From contig NZ_JAAITU010000039.1 in assembly GCF_013304385.1 (NCBI RefSeq), positions 1 through 38,482 on the forward strand: DNA of 38,482 nucleotides, in the 5' to 3' direction. Below, piece by piece: positions 5,973 through 14,510 of this stretch. A program made the position numbers and the translations under genes. Under the pieces are notes generated by a model. It was not told the DNA's origin and made no database searches. It saw only the letters and a list, made by a program, of their open reading frames with translations. Position 1 is the first letter of the stretch. Every line of letters begins with the position of its first letter. Source of the DNA: Blautia glucerasea. Its GTDB lineage: Bacteria; Bacillota; Clostridia; Lachnospirales; Lachnospiraceae.

Positions 5973-7586
5973 CTATCTTGCAGCTCTTACGATCACTTCT
6001 CCGCTGCCAGGATTGTTCCACTGATCCTTCCTGACAACGATCTGGCCGCCTGTAAGCACATAATCAAAGCCTGTGCACAGCCGGTCCGGATTGTCAAAAT
6101 CTGCTGCAGTATCCAGATTTTCCAGGTGGAACACACATAAATCTGCTGGCATTCCCACCTGAAGGGTCCCACGGTCCATGTGATAAACCTGCGCAGGTCT
6201 GGCTGTCATCTTATAGATTGCTTCCTCAATGGTAAATATCTTTTTATCACGCACATAATCCGTCAGCAGCTTTGGAAATGCAGCACATACTCTTGGATGC
6301 CTTTTCCCTCCTGCCGGATAAATGGCATCAGAGATCAGATTTGCACGCCTGTCCTTTAAAAATAAAAGCATATCCTCTTCAGAAGCAATGGTATCCAACA
6401 TAGTTACCTCACATTTTTCTGCAATCAGGATATCATACAAGGTATCGTAAGGATCCTTCCCCAGCTGCTGCCCGATCCTGGCAATAGACTGACCGGCATA
6501 AGGTGCATATTCCGGTGTATGAAGGCTGCTTGCATAAATCCTTTCAAAGCCAGCCAGCTCCACAATATTTTCAAACTCCATAGAAGGAGTCTTCAGCACA
6601 CGGGTCAGTTCTTTTCGGTAATCCGGATCTGACAGCCTGCGGATGATCGCCTCAGTTCCGCCTTTCTGGCTTTGGGGAGGTAGAAGGTGAACCAGCTGGG
6701 TAGAACCTGTAAGATAAGGGTACAGGTCAAAATCCACTTTCACACCCCTTCGCTCTGCCTGATCCAGAAGCTCCAGGATCTTTACCGGAGTCTCTCCCCA
6801 GTTCTTCTTGCCAATACATTTCATATGGCTTACATGAAGAGGGATCTGAAGTTCTTCTGCAATACCGATCACCTCTTCCAAAGCCGGAAGGATGCCATCC
6901 CCCTCATTTCTGATATGGATAACAATAGGGATCTGTGTTCCTTTTAAGGGTGAAAGCGCCTGCACGGCTCCCTTTTGATCGTATTCAAACTCCGGAGCAT
7001 AGGCAAGTCCCATGCTTACCCCCAGTACGCCTGCAGCCAGGCATTCTTCCAGCACTGCCCACACCTGATGAAGTTCCTCATTTGTAAGCCGGCCTGGGGC
7101 ATAGCCCTTCACTCCAGCCCGGATGGTCCCGTTGCCAGATAGCATCCCGGTATTCACACTTCTTTTTGCCTTTTTAAGGGCTTTCATATAAGAAGTCATA
7201 TCCGGCATGCTCTTCACATCTGCGGTTGGCTCTCCGGTAACACTGCTTAAAAAGCTGCTGATTTCCTTTGCATATCTTTGTCCTGCAGGTGCTACAGAAA
7301 GGCCGCAGTTTCCATTTACAACTGTAGTCAGTCCCTGCCTGTTCAAAAGCCTGTCATCCCCGTTTACAAGGGCTTCCCAGTCACCGTGTCTGTGGATATC
7401 AATAAAGCCGGGGGTAATATAGCCCCCGGCAGCATCCAGAATCTGGTCTTTTGGAAAATCTGAAGGGATCTCCACAAAAGGAGCAATCTCCAGGATGATT
7501 CCATCTTTTACCACAACGGTTCCCAGGAAAGGCTTTTCCATTTTACCATTTACAATAAAACCGTTTTTGATAATATATTCTGTCAT
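5973..7586 (-). CDS. Amidohydrolase of the N-acyl-D-amino-acid deacylase family
   Basis: The 537-residue protein has the amidohydrolase fold: an N-terminal beta-sandwich strand set, then the metal motif HxH in GFIDIHRHGDWE at about residue 63. GLTTVVNGNCGLSVAP, IVIHIRNEGDG, IPLHVSHMKC and the C-terminal EEAIYKMTARPA segment follow, as in D-aminoacylases (COG3653). Known members are cytoplasmic zinc enzymes that remove acyl groups from N-acyl-D-amino acids. The real substrate here is unknown. The gene is the last of an ABC importer operon. Its ATG directly follows the permease stop (TAAATG), which implies translational coupling and a job on the imported compound. Confidence 0.85.
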   Translation of the reverse strand: MTEYIIKNGFIVNGKMEKPFLGTVVVKDGIILEIAPFVEIPSDFPKDQILDAAGGYITPGFIDIHRHGDWEALVNGDDRLLNRQGLTTVVNGNCGLSVAPAGQRYAKEISSFLSSVTGEPTADVKSMPDMTSYMKALKKAKRSVNTGMLSGNGTIRAGVKGYAPGRLTNEELHQVWAVLEECLAAGVLGVSMGLAYAPEFEYDQKGAVQALSPLKGTQIPIVIHIRNEGDGILPALEEVIGIAEELQIPLHVSHMKCIGKKNWGETPVKILELLDQAERRGVKVDFDLYPYLTGSTQLVHLLPPQSQKGGTEAIIRRLSDPDYRKELTRVLKTPSMEFENIVELAGFERIYASSLHTPEYAPYAGQSIARIGQQLGKDPYDTLYDILIAEKCEVTMLDTIASEEDMLLFLKDRRANLISDAIYPAGGKRHPRVCAAFPKLLTDYVRDKKIFTIEEAIYKMTARPAQVYHMDRGTLQVGMPADLCVFHLENLDTAADFDNPDRLCTGFDYVLTGGQIVVRKDQWNNPGSGEVIVRAAR

Positions 7587-8507
7587 TTAGTCCTCTTTTA
7601 CATAATTAGCGCCAAGCTTTGCCGGCACGTTAAACTGTTTCCTGCATACTGTAAGTACGATCACAAGGATGTATGGAAGTGCGCTGAACAGCTCACTGGG
7701 AATGGCTGCATTGCCAAGAGCTTTTACATAAGTTCCCAAAGCGTCGGAAATACCAAAAACAATGCCAAAGATCAAAGCCCCAACCGGATTCCAGTTACCA
7801 AGAAAACAGATACCAAATGCAATCCAGCCTCTTCCTCCAATGATCTCCGAAGTATACATTCCCACATTGCAAAGAGAATAGTAAGCACCTGCCACACCGC
7901 CCATGCATCCGGCTACAAGCACGGCCAGGAATCTGGTCCTTGTAACATTAATACCGGCAGCATCTGCAGCCTCCGGATTCTCACCGCAGGATCTCATGGA
8001 AAGTCCAAGAGAGGTTCTATAGATCACAAAAAATACGATAGGAACCAGAAGATAGGTAATATATGTAACAATATTCTGTGAAAACAGTACCTGTCCAATC
8101 ACAGGGATCCTGGACAAAAGAGGAATCCTGATTACTGATAAAGGTGTTACCTTAAGAGGTACTGTCTGAATGCCAAAAATCACACGATAGAAAAAGGTAC
8201 AGAACCCGGTGATCAAAATGGCGATGGCTGTTCCCATAACGATCTGATGCTGATGCATATACACAGTAGTCACTCCATATAAAGCCGCCACAAGAAGACC
8301 ACAAATCATAGCAAGAAGAAAGCCTGCCAGCATGCTTCCGCTAAGATAAGCGCCAATAAAGCCGCCCCATGCACCAATAAGGAAAATACCTTCAACAGCA
8401 GTAACCATCATACCTGTACGCTCTGCCAGAACTTCTCCCAGTGCTCCAAGGATCAAAGGTGTACTCATGAAAAATGCTCTGGTGATCAAATTAATAAATA
8501 CCTGCAT
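7587..8507 (-). CDS. ABC importer permease (NupQ/NupC-like, second permease)
   Basis: The 306-residue protein is an integral membrane permease of the BPD_transp_2 type, with about eight hydrophobic segments. Motifs include TPLILGALGEVLAERTGMM, VEGIFLIGAWGGF, RSCGENPEAADAAGINVTRT (the conserved coupling loop) and the GGRGWIAFGICFLGNW segment. This pattern is typical of Bmp/Nup nucleoside importers. It forms the heterodimeric channel with the preceding permease, from which it is separated by one base. The partner ATPase is the gene at 9576-11102. Confidence 0.9.
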   Translation of the reverse strand: MQVFINLITRAFFMSTPLILGALGEVLAERTGMMVTAVEGIFLIGAWGGFIGAYLSGSMLAGFLLAMICGLLVAALYGVTTVYMHQHQIVMGTAIAILITGFCTFFYRVIFGIQTVPLKVTPLSVIRIPLLSRIPVIGQVLFSQNIVTYITYLLVPIVFFVIYRTSLGLSMRSCGENPEAADAAGINVTRTRFLAVLVAGCMGGVAGAYYSLCNVGMYTSEIIGGRGWIAFGICFLGNWNPVGALIFGIVFGISDALGTYVKALGNAAIPSELFSALPYILVIVLTVCRKQFNVPAKLGANYVKED

Positions 8508-8508
8508 A

Positions 8509-9579
8509 TCATGCCTCTCCTTTCTGCAGCTTCTGATGTTTCAGTTTCCGGATCTCCAGCTTTCTTCTTACAAAGAAGGACATCAGCACAAACAACATAA
8601 CAAAGCCAAGCATAACGTCAATAACGCTGGCCGGAGCATCTGTGGAATGCCCCAGTGCTGTACCGCCTACCTGAAGAGTTCCGAAAAGAAGCGCCGCAAA
8701 AATAACACCGATGGGGTTTGCACTTGCCATAATGGCAATACCAATACCATAAGATCCAATATCTGACTCAAATCCTGTAAGAAGCATATGCTGCATTCCG
8801 TTGATCTCTGTAAAGCCTGCAAGCCCTGCAATAGCACCACTGATAAAAAATGCGGTCATACACATTTTCTTAGGGCTGATACCCGACATCCTGGCTGCAT
8901 CCTGATTCAGTCCTGTTACACGAACTCTGTATCCAAGAGACGTATGATACAGGATAAACCAGATGAAAATGGCTGCTGCAAGAGCGATCACAATCCCAAG
9001 TGAAACTGAAGTTCCAGGAATAATCTTAGGAAGCCATGCAGAATTGTCAATATAAGCAGTCTTCAGATATTCGTGCTTCGGCTCCTGCAGGGCAGTACGG
9101 AGAAGAAGCTGCATCACGTACTGTACCACATACGTGGACATCATACTTACCAGAAATTCATTGGCATTAAATTTTGCTTTCAGAAATCCAATGAGAAGCC
9201 CAGTCAGTCCGCCGCCCAGAATACTTGCCGCAAATGCCAGAAGCAGTACCACTACTCCCGGAAGCTTTGTCTGCAGTGCCAGGGTAGTTGCCACTGCACA
9301 AATACATCCCACATAAAACTGCCCCTGTGCACCAATATTATAAAGATTGGCTTTGTAGGTGAATGCAAAAGCAAGGCTGGTAAGGATCAGCGGTGTAGTC
9401 TTGATCAGGATATTTCCCATGGTAAACTTATCTGAAAAGGTTTCTGTAAGCATTATCTTCAGGGAATCCACAGGATCCACGCCTAAAAGGGGAAGGAATG
9501 CAAAGCTGACGATCAGTCCAAGTACAATGGCCAGCACCGTCCATAAAAGGAAATCCTTTATTTTTCCGTTCTGTTTCAT
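8509..9579 (-). CDS. ABC importer permease (NupP/NupB-like, first permease)
   Basis: The 356-residue protein has a BPD_transp_2 domain with many membrane segments. It carries ANLYNIGAQGQFYVGCICAV, the coupling loop RVRVTGLNQDAARMSGISPK and GITEINGMQ-like segments near the centre. A cytoplasmic tail rich in Lys and Leu (RRKLEIRKLKHQKLQK) ends it. It is the longer permease usually encoded directly after the ATPase in Bmp-family importers. Its ATG overlaps the ATPase stop (ATGA), consistent with coupled translation. Confidence 0.9.
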   Translation of the reverse strand: MKQNGKIKDFLLWTVLAIVLGLIVSFAFLPLLGVDPVDSLKIMLTETFSDKFTMGNILIKTTPLILTSLAFAFTYKANLYNIGAQGQFYVGCICAVATTLALQTKLPGVVVLLLAFAASILGGGLTGLLIGFLKAKFNANEFLVSMMSTYVVQYVMQLLLRTALQEPKHEYLKTAYIDNSAWLPKIIPGTSVSLGIVIALAAAIFIWFILYHTSLGYRVRVTGLNQDAARMSGISPKKMCMTAFFISGAIAGLAGFTEINGMQHMLLTGFESDIGSYGIGIAIMASANPIGVIFAALLFGTLQVGGTALGHSTDAPASVIDVMLGFVMLFVLMSFFVRRKLEIRKLKHQKLQKGEA

Positions 9580-11102
9580 GCCTCTTCCTCCTTATCCGGC
9601 TGATAACCTGCCATCAGAAGACCGATCTTCTCTGTGGTAAGCTCACCATTTTTGTAAATGCCCATGATCCTGCCCTTATACATAACTGCAATCCTGTCAG
9701 ACAGTGCAAATATCTCAGACAGTTCTGTAGAAACAAGGATCACGGACTTGCCGCTGTTTTTCTCTCCCAGAATAGTTTTATGTACATAATTGATGGCGCC
9801 CAGATCAAGGCCTCTGGTCGGCTGGTCAAAGATCACCAGGCTTTTCCCCATATCTACTTCTCTGGCCACAACTACCTTCTGCTGATTACCGCCGGAAAGA
9901 CTGCCTGCAGTTACATTGCAGTCAGGAGCCTTAATCTTGTATTCTTTGATCTGACGTTCTGTATACTGGCGCAGTTTTTTCCAGTTAATGATCCCATGGC
10001 TTACCCAGTTTTTCAGATAACTGGCTTTCAGAAGCATATTCTCTGCCAGGGACATCTCCGCCACCATACCGTAACGGTAACGGTCCGATGCTGTATATCC
10101 CATCCCCATGGTGATCCTGTCCTTAACGCTGGTGGCTGTAATGTCCCTGCCGTCCAGAAGGATCTTCCCCTGGGTAGGGGTCTCTGCACCGTAAAGTGCC
10201 TCACACAGCTCCTGCTGCCCATTATCGGAAACACCGGCAATCCCAAGAATCTCTCCTTCATGGACTGTAAGGTTAATATGATCCAGCACTGGTGCACTAT
10301 CCTTTTTCTGAATGGTCAGATCTTCCACGATCAGCCGTTTCTTTTTCTTTTCCGGATCATCTCCTCCCGGTGCCTGCAAGGTTTCCAGATCATGACCGAT
10401 CATCATATGTGCCAGTTCTTTTTCATTGGTATCTTCTCTTTTTACGGTTCCGCAGATCTTACCGTTTCGCATAACCACAATGGTGTCTGACACCTGCATG
10501 ACTTCTTTCATCTTATGTGTGATAAAGACAACAGAATTGCCTTTTGACACATAATTTTTCACAAAGGCCATCAATGTATCAATCTCCTGTGGAGTAAGAA
10601 CTGCAGTAGGCTCATCCATGATCAGGATCCTTGCATTCAGATAAAGAGCTTTCAGGATCTCTACCTTCTGCTGGGTGCCTACTGAAAGATTCTTGATATA
10701 TTCTCCGGCAGGCACATCAAACCCGTACTGCTTTGCCAGTGCCTCTATCTCCTTTTCTTTGGCCTTGATATCCACCCTACCTTTGCAATTGCCAAGAATG
10801 ATATTTTCTGTTACCGTATGTGCCGGCACCAGTGAAAAATGCTGCTGGATCATGGAGATCCCCAGTGCCATTGCTTCTTTGGGGGATGCTATTTTGTGTT
10901 CCTTTCCATCGATCCATATCTCACCGGAGGTAGCATGATAAAGGCCGTAGAGGATTTTCATGATCGTACTTTTACCTGCCCCGTTCTCCCCAAGAAGAGC
11001 CACCACTTCTCCTTTATGGACTGTAATGGAAACGTCATCATTTGCCAGTACCTTGGCAAACCGTTTCGTTATGTGCTTTAACTCAATAACCGCTTCACTC
11101 AT
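9576..11102 (-). CDS. Double-domain ABC importer ATPase (NupO/NupA-like)
   Basis: The start was set at the ATG at 11102 (MSEAVIELKHITKRF), which has AGGAGG upstream. A longer frame to 11273 only translates a palindromic repeat. The 508-residue protein has two ABC modules. The first has Walker A GENGAGKST, signature LSVGTQQKVE and Walker B ILIMDEPTA. The second has a degenerate Walker A (GVSDNGQQE), signature LSGGNQQKVV and Walker B LVIFDQPTRGLDLGA. One weak site is normal for sugar/nucleoside importers of this class. It should power both permeases; a 242-bp repeat-rich gap separates it from the binding protein gene. Confidence 0.92.
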   Translation of the reverse strand: MSEAVIELKHITKRFAKVLANDDVSITVHKGEVVALLGENGAGKSTIMKILYGLYHATSGEIWIDGKEHKIASPKEAMALGISMIQQHFSLVPAHTVTENIILGNCKGRVDIKAKEKEIEALAKQYGFDVPAGEYIKNLSVGTQQKVEILKALYLNARILIMDEPTAVLTPQEIDTLMAFVKNYVSKGNSVVFITHKMKEVMQVSDTIVVMRNGKICGTVKREDTNEKELAHMMIGHDLETLQAPGGDDPEKKKKRLIVEDLTIQKKDSAPVLDHINLTVHEGEILGIAGVSDNGQQELCEALYGAETPTQGKILLDGRDITATSVKDRITMGMGYTASDRYRYGMVAEMSLAENMLLKASYLKNWVSHGIINWKKLRQYTERQIKEYKIKAPDCNVTAGSLSGGNQQKVVVAREVDMGKSLVIFDQPTRGLDLGAINYVHKTILGEKNSGKSVILVSTELSEIFALSDRIAVMYKGRIMGIYKNGELTTEKIGLLMAGYQPDKEEEA

Positions 11103-11116
11103 ATCTGCCTCCTGTT

Positions 11117-11174
11117 CAAGAATGCCTCGGCATTCTTGCTGCGAGGTGCGCGTCATGCAATTGCATGACATACT
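11117..11174. repeat. 58-bp palindromic dispersed repeat, copy 1
   Basis: The unit holds a hairpin CAAGAATGCC-TC-GGCATTCTTG, a linker CTGCGAGGTGCGC and the perfect palindrome GTCATGCAATTGCATGAC. It recurs inverted at 17897-17954 with a single mismatch. The arm GAGGTGCGC also pairs with GCGCACCTC at 11181-11189. It lies 14 bp upstream of the ABC ATPase start codon. Confidence 0.85.
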
Positions 11175-11310
11175 TCTCCTGCGCACCTCTGCAATCCTGC
11201 CGGAGGCTATATCAGCTGGGGGATTGACTCCCAGCTGATGTACCAAAAGGGACTGCTGCACAATCCCACGCAACAGCCCCTTCGGAAGATCTTTTGTAAC
11301 TGTTCCCGCA
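11175..11310. other. Hairpin-rich spacer between binding protein and ABC ATPase genes
   Basis: The spacer holds two more stem-loops: TCAGCTGGG (11212-11220) with CCCAGCTGA (11230-11238), and an imperfect stem at 11247-11282. Neither has a long T run on the minus strand. Such hairpins in an importer operon can protect the binding-protein message and reduce downstream expression; that role is inferred. Confidence 0.5.
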
Positions 11311-11334
11311 GGATACTACCTGCTGAATCATTAC
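11311..11334. repeat. 24-bp dispersed repeat, copy 2
   Basis: GGATACTACCTGCTGAATCA plus TTAC matches the copy at 5871-5894 with two mismatches. It sits 10 bp past the stop codon of the binding protein gene, where it may belong to the 3' UTR. Confidence 0.75.
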
Positions 11335-11344
11335 GATCTTTTAC

Positions 11345-12340
11345 TTATTTCTCGGAAAAATACTGTGTGAAATCGATCTTTCCGTCTGTGATATCTTTGA
11401 TTGCCTGATCAACAGCAGCTTTGCACTCATCAGAGCATGCATCTGAATATTTCGCTTCAAATACGCCTTCAGCAACGCCAACTTCCTGTGCACCCTTCAG
11501 CTCACCCTTTGCAACACCCTGGATGATCCACGGATATACATTTGCCCAGTTCATCGGAACAGAACCGTATACGCAGCTGCTCTCATCATTCTTATCTGCT
11601 GCAAAAGCAACAAACTTGCCTTCTTTTTCTTCTGCTGCCTGAACAGCACCGGAAGCACCCTCATTAGAATAGCAGAATACGGTGTCAGCGCCATTGTCCA
11701 TCATCTGTGCTGCCATGTCCTTTGTTGCGGAAACATCTGTCCAGCTGTTTACGAAAGAACGTGCAGTGGTAAAATCAAGGCCTCTCTCCTCACATACAGA
11801 CTCGGCTGCTGCATCATAAGTATCCATCAGCTTCACCATAGGAGCATTGGACTCGCCGCCCATGACTGCAAAGTTTCCGTTCTCTGTAGCGTAGCCTGCC
11901 ATAATACCTGCAAGATAAGATCCCTCATACTCCTTGGGGAATACAGGAACCATATTGTCTGTATCACTGATCTGGCCGTTGATCACTGTATATATGGAGT
12001 CCGGATACTGTGGTGCAACTGCTGCACAAGCCTCGTCAAACTGGCTTCCTGCAGACAGGATCAGATCGTATCCTTTCTCACCATACTCAGTAAAGGTGGA
12101 TTCAAACTCTTCTACCGGAACAGACTCTACAACTTCGATGGATGTGCCCAGCTGTTCATCGCAGGCCTTTGCTCCTGCATTATTGCTGGCATTCCAGCTC
12201 TGGTCATCAATGCTTCCCGGAAGGATCAGTACGATCTTCATAGATGCGTAATCCGGCTCATCAGCCATAACCGGTACTGCCGGCACAGCAGCAACTGTCA
12301 GTGCTCCACATAATAATGCTGCAACGAATGACTTCTTCAT
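11345..12340 (-). CDS. BMP/PnrA-family substrate-binding protein of the ABC importer
   Basis: The start was chosen at 12340 (MKKSFVAALLCGALTVAAVP), preceded by AAGGAGGA; an ATG at 12373 lacks such a site. The 331-residue protein has a signal peptide with probable cleavage after VMA, then the Bmp fold (KIVLILPGSIDDQSWNAS, GYDLILSAGSQFDEA, GSYLAGIMAGYATE, GADTVFCYSNEGASGAVQAA). Relatives bind purine nucleosides or other small molecules. It is the first gene of the importer operon. Oddly, no cysteine lipobox follows the hydrophobic core, whereas binding proteins in Gram-positive bacteria are usually lipid-anchored. Substrate identity cannot be read from the sequence. Confidence 0.88.
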   Translation of the reverse strand: MKKSFVAALLCGALTVAAVPAVPVMADEPDYASMKIVLILPGSIDDQSWNASNNAGAKACDEQLGTSIEVVESVPVEEFESTFTEYGEKGYDLILSAGSQFDEACAAVAPQYPDSIYTVINGQISDTDNMVPVFPKEYEGSYLAGIMAGYATENGNFAVMGGESNAPMVKLMDTYDAAAESVCEERGLDFTTARSFVNSWTDVSATKDMAAQMMDNGADTVFCYSNEGASGAVQAAEEKEGKFVAFAADKNDESSCVYGSVPMNWANVYPWIIQGVAKGELKGAQEVGVAEGVFEAKYSDACSDECKAAVDQAIKDITDGKIDFTQYFSEK

Positions 12341-12384
12341 GTTAAATTCCTCCTTTTTCTGACTGTTGTTCATTTGTTAGCTTC

Positions 12385-12413
12385 AGTATAGCACATTCAA
12401 ACTGTGAATACAA
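12385..12413 (-). promoter_or_regulatory. Promoter of the Bmp-type importer operon
   Basis: On the minus strand TGCTATACT gives an extended -10 (12385-12390), with a -35 TTGTAT (12408-12413) 17 bp upstream. The AATGTGCTATA context matches the hpf promoter. A poly-T/poly-A tract lies further upstream. Confidence 0.55.
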
Positions 12414-12548
12414 TGTTATTTATGTAAAATAAATAATTTTTTTTTGGTTTATACAATTTTTTTCAGCATTTTACCAGGCATGTTTGATTTCTACATGTCT
12501 TTTGTTGTTAAATCGTATAATTTTCTCAAATAAAAAGCGTCTTCTAAA

Positions 12549-12587
12549 GAAAAAAAAAGGAACAAGCCCTCTGTGGACTCGCTCCTT
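12549..12587 (-). terminator. Terminator of the dapA-dapB operon
   Basis: A 13-bp stem with three G-T pairs (12575-12587 with 12557-12569) and a 5-nt loop is followed on the minus strand by a run of nine or more T. The rest of 12414-12644 holds no gene. Confidence 0.85.
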
Positions 12588-12644
12588 TGCTATCTTCCCG
12601 CACATTATAGCAGGTTTGTTTAGGATTGTAAATCCTATTTTGAA

Positions 12645-13400
12645 TTATCCGATCACATCACTCATATCATACTTCCCAGCCGGCTTGCCTGCAAGGAATT
12701 TGGCTGCTTCTACAGCACCCTTACCGAATACAGCCTTGGAGTATGCAGTGTGCTTAAACTCGATCACTTCGTCCGGTCCTGCAAAGATCACTTCATGATC
12801 TCCTACAATGGTACCGCCGCGTACAGCGGAGATGCCGATCTCCTTTGGATCCCTTAACTCTCTGCGCTGGCTGCGGTCGTATACATAATGATACTCTCCG
12901 TCCATGGCCTCATTCAGACTATCCGCAAGAGCAAGAGCAGTACCACTGGGCGCATCAAGCTTCAGATTGTGATGCCTCTCTACGATCTCCATATCAAAAC
13001 CTGCAGTTGCAAGGATCTTAGCTGCATCCTGGATCAGCTTCAGCAGGGTATTGATCCCAAGAGACATGTTGGCAGAACGAAGAACCGGGATCCTGCCCGA
13101 TGTTTCTTCCACCTTTGCAAGCTGTGCTTCACTAAGGCCTGTGGTGCAAAGTACCAGTGGCAGACTGCGGCGTACACAGTAGTCCATCAGCTGATCTGCT
13201 GCCTTTGGAGAGGAGAAATCGATCAATACATCCGCCGGTGTATCACATGCTTCCATGTCTGTAAAAACCGGATAACTGTTATTCCCATTATCTGCAATAT
13301 CAATGCCTGCAACGATCTGTGCATTAGGATCTTTCTCTACTAAAGAGGAAATTACCTGTCCCATATGTCCATTGCAGCCATGCATAATAATCTTTACCAT
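12645..13400 (-). CDS. dapB: 4-hydroxy-tetrahydrodipicolinate reductase
   Basis: The 251-residue enzyme has the N-terminal NAD(P)H-binding motif GCNGHMGQV, then DVLIDFSSPKAADQL, VLCTTGLS and the signature VERHHNLKLDAPSGTAL. The signature supplies the catalytic His/Lys residues. It reduces HTPA to tetrahydrodipicolinate in the lysine/meso-diaminopimelate pathway, feeding cell wall synthesis. It follows dapA with an 18-bp gap, so the two form an operon that covers consecutive steps. Confidence 0.97.
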   Translation of the reverse strand: MVKIIMHGCNGHMGQVISSLVEKDPNAQIVAGIDIADNGNNSYPVFTDMEACDTPADVLIDFSSPKAADQLMDYCVRRSLPLVLCTTGLSEAQLAKVEETSGRIPVLRSANMSLGINTLLKLIQDAAKILATAGFDMEIVERHHNLKLDAPSGTALALADSLNEAMDGEYHYVYDRSQRRELRDPKEIGISAVRGGTIVGDHEVIFAGPDEVIEFKHTAYSKAVFGKGAVEAAKFLAGKPAGKYDMSDVIG

Positions 13401-13418
13401 CTGTAATCCCTTTCTGTC

Positions 13419-14312
13419 TTATGCAAGCTTAATCCCAAAATCCTTCATTGCTTTTGCAAGACGTGCCTCATTTTCAGGCTCCATTTCGCATAATGGCATA
13501 CGAGTAGGTCCTACCTGCATGCCCATAAGATTCAGTGCTGTCTTGACAGGGATAGGATTCACCTCACAGAACAGCGCATTGATCAGCGGTATAGCATCCA
13601 GCTGGATCTTAGCAGCTCCTTTTACATCTCCTTCAAGGAACTTAGCAACCATATCATGAGTCTGCCTTGGTGCTACATTGGATAACACAGAGATCACACC
13701 CACTCCGCCAAGTGAAAGGATCGGAAGTACCTGGTCATCATTGCCTGAATAAAGGTCAATACATCCATCTGCCATTGACATCATCTTGGCAATCTGGGAC
13801 AGATCTCCGCTGGCAGCCTTGATACCAACAATATTCTTAACATTCTTTGCAAGAGAAACAACAGTAGCCGGTGCAAGATTACATCCTGTACGGCTTGGTA
13901 CATTATAAAGAATGATCGGTGTATCCGGCACTTCATTGGCAATGGCTGTATAATGCCTGATCAGCCCTTTCTGTGTAGTCTTATTGTAATAAGGTGTTAC
14001 AAGCAGAAGTCCGTCAGCTCCATAGGAAGCAGCCTCCTTGGACAGCATAATGGCAGTCTCTGTACAGTTGGAGCCAGTACCTGCGATCACCGGAATACGT
14101 CCTGCCACTTTGTCGATAGCAAACTTGATGGTCTTTAAGTGCTCTCCATGTGTCATGGTGGAAGACTCACCTGTTGTCCCACAGATGATCACTGCATCTG
14201 TGCCGCCTGCGATCTGCTGTTCTAAAAGTTCTTCCAGCTTATCATAGTTTACCTTTCCATCCTCATACATTGGAGTTACAATTGCAACACCAGCACCCTT
14301 AAAAATTGCCAT
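13419..14312 (-). CDS. dapA: 4-hydroxy-tetrahydrodipicolinate synthase
   Basis: The 297-residue (beta/alpha)8 enzyme shows the family motifs GTTGESSTMTHGEH, YYNKTTQKGL, the active-site tyrosine in ILYNVPSRTGCNL and the Schiff-base lysine in VGIKAASGD. It condenses pyruvate with aspartate semialdehyde, the committed step of lysine/diaminopimelate synthesis. AGGAGG precedes the start. The upstream region has hairpins, but they do not resemble a lysine riboswitch. Confidence 0.97.
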   Translation of the reverse strand: MAIFKGAGVAIVTPMYEDGKVNYDKLEELLEQQIAGGTDAVIICGTTGESSTMTHGEHLKTIKFAIDKVAGRIPVIAGTGSNCTETAIMLSKEAASYGADGLLLVTPYYNKTTQKGLIRHYTAIANEVPDTPIILYNVPSRTGCNLAPATVVSLAKNVKNIVGIKAASGDLSQIAKMMSMADGCIDLYSGNDDQVLPILSLGGVGVISVLSNVAPRQTHDMVAKFLEGDVKGAAKIQLDAIPLINALFCEVNPIPVKTALNLMGMQVGPTRMPLCEMEPENEARLAKAMKDFGIKLA

Positions 14313-14346
14313 TAATCTTCCTCCTTATCTTCTTTGTATAAACTAT

Positions 14347-14468
14347 GAGAAACACGCTCCGCGAGTTTCTCAAGTTATCGCGGCAGTCGCCAAGGTCTCG
14401 TGCAAGCACGGACTTTGGCTCGTTGCTCGCGTAAATCAGGGAATCCTGCATTCATGCAGCTCTTCCCT
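14347..14468. repeat. Cluster of three hairpins upstream of dapA
   Basis: Three stem-loops lie in a row: GAGAAAC/GTTTCTC with an inner CGC/GCG (14347-14371), a bulged stem between CCAA and TTGG (14390-14418), and AGGGAA/TTCCCT enclosing CTGCAT/ATGCAG (14438-14468). No T run follows, so they are not ordinary terminators. They resemble the palindromic spacer at 11117-11282 in style but not in sequence. Confidence 0.65.
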
Positions 14469-14470
14469 CC

Positions 14471-14510
14471 GTCAGATTGTTTCTGTTGTCAGATCATTTC
14501 TGTTGTCAGA
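14471..14510. repeat. 17-bp tandem repeat at the end of the CobO-type gene
   Basis: On the minus strand TCTGACAACAGAAATGA is followed by TCTGACAACAGAAACAA and then TCTGAC. The first unit encodes the last residues of the upstream gene (LTTEMI); the later units repeat this end downstream of its stop codon. Confidence 0.85.

Noticed and set aside
11103..11273. N-terminal extension of the ABC ATPase frame
   Set aside because: It translates the 58-bp palindromic repeat; the same peptide stretch appears at the other repeat copy. AGGAGG supports the ATG at 11102.
14313..14488. Lysine riboswitch in front of dapA
   Set aside because: The three hairpins do not show the conserved core sequences of that riboswitch.
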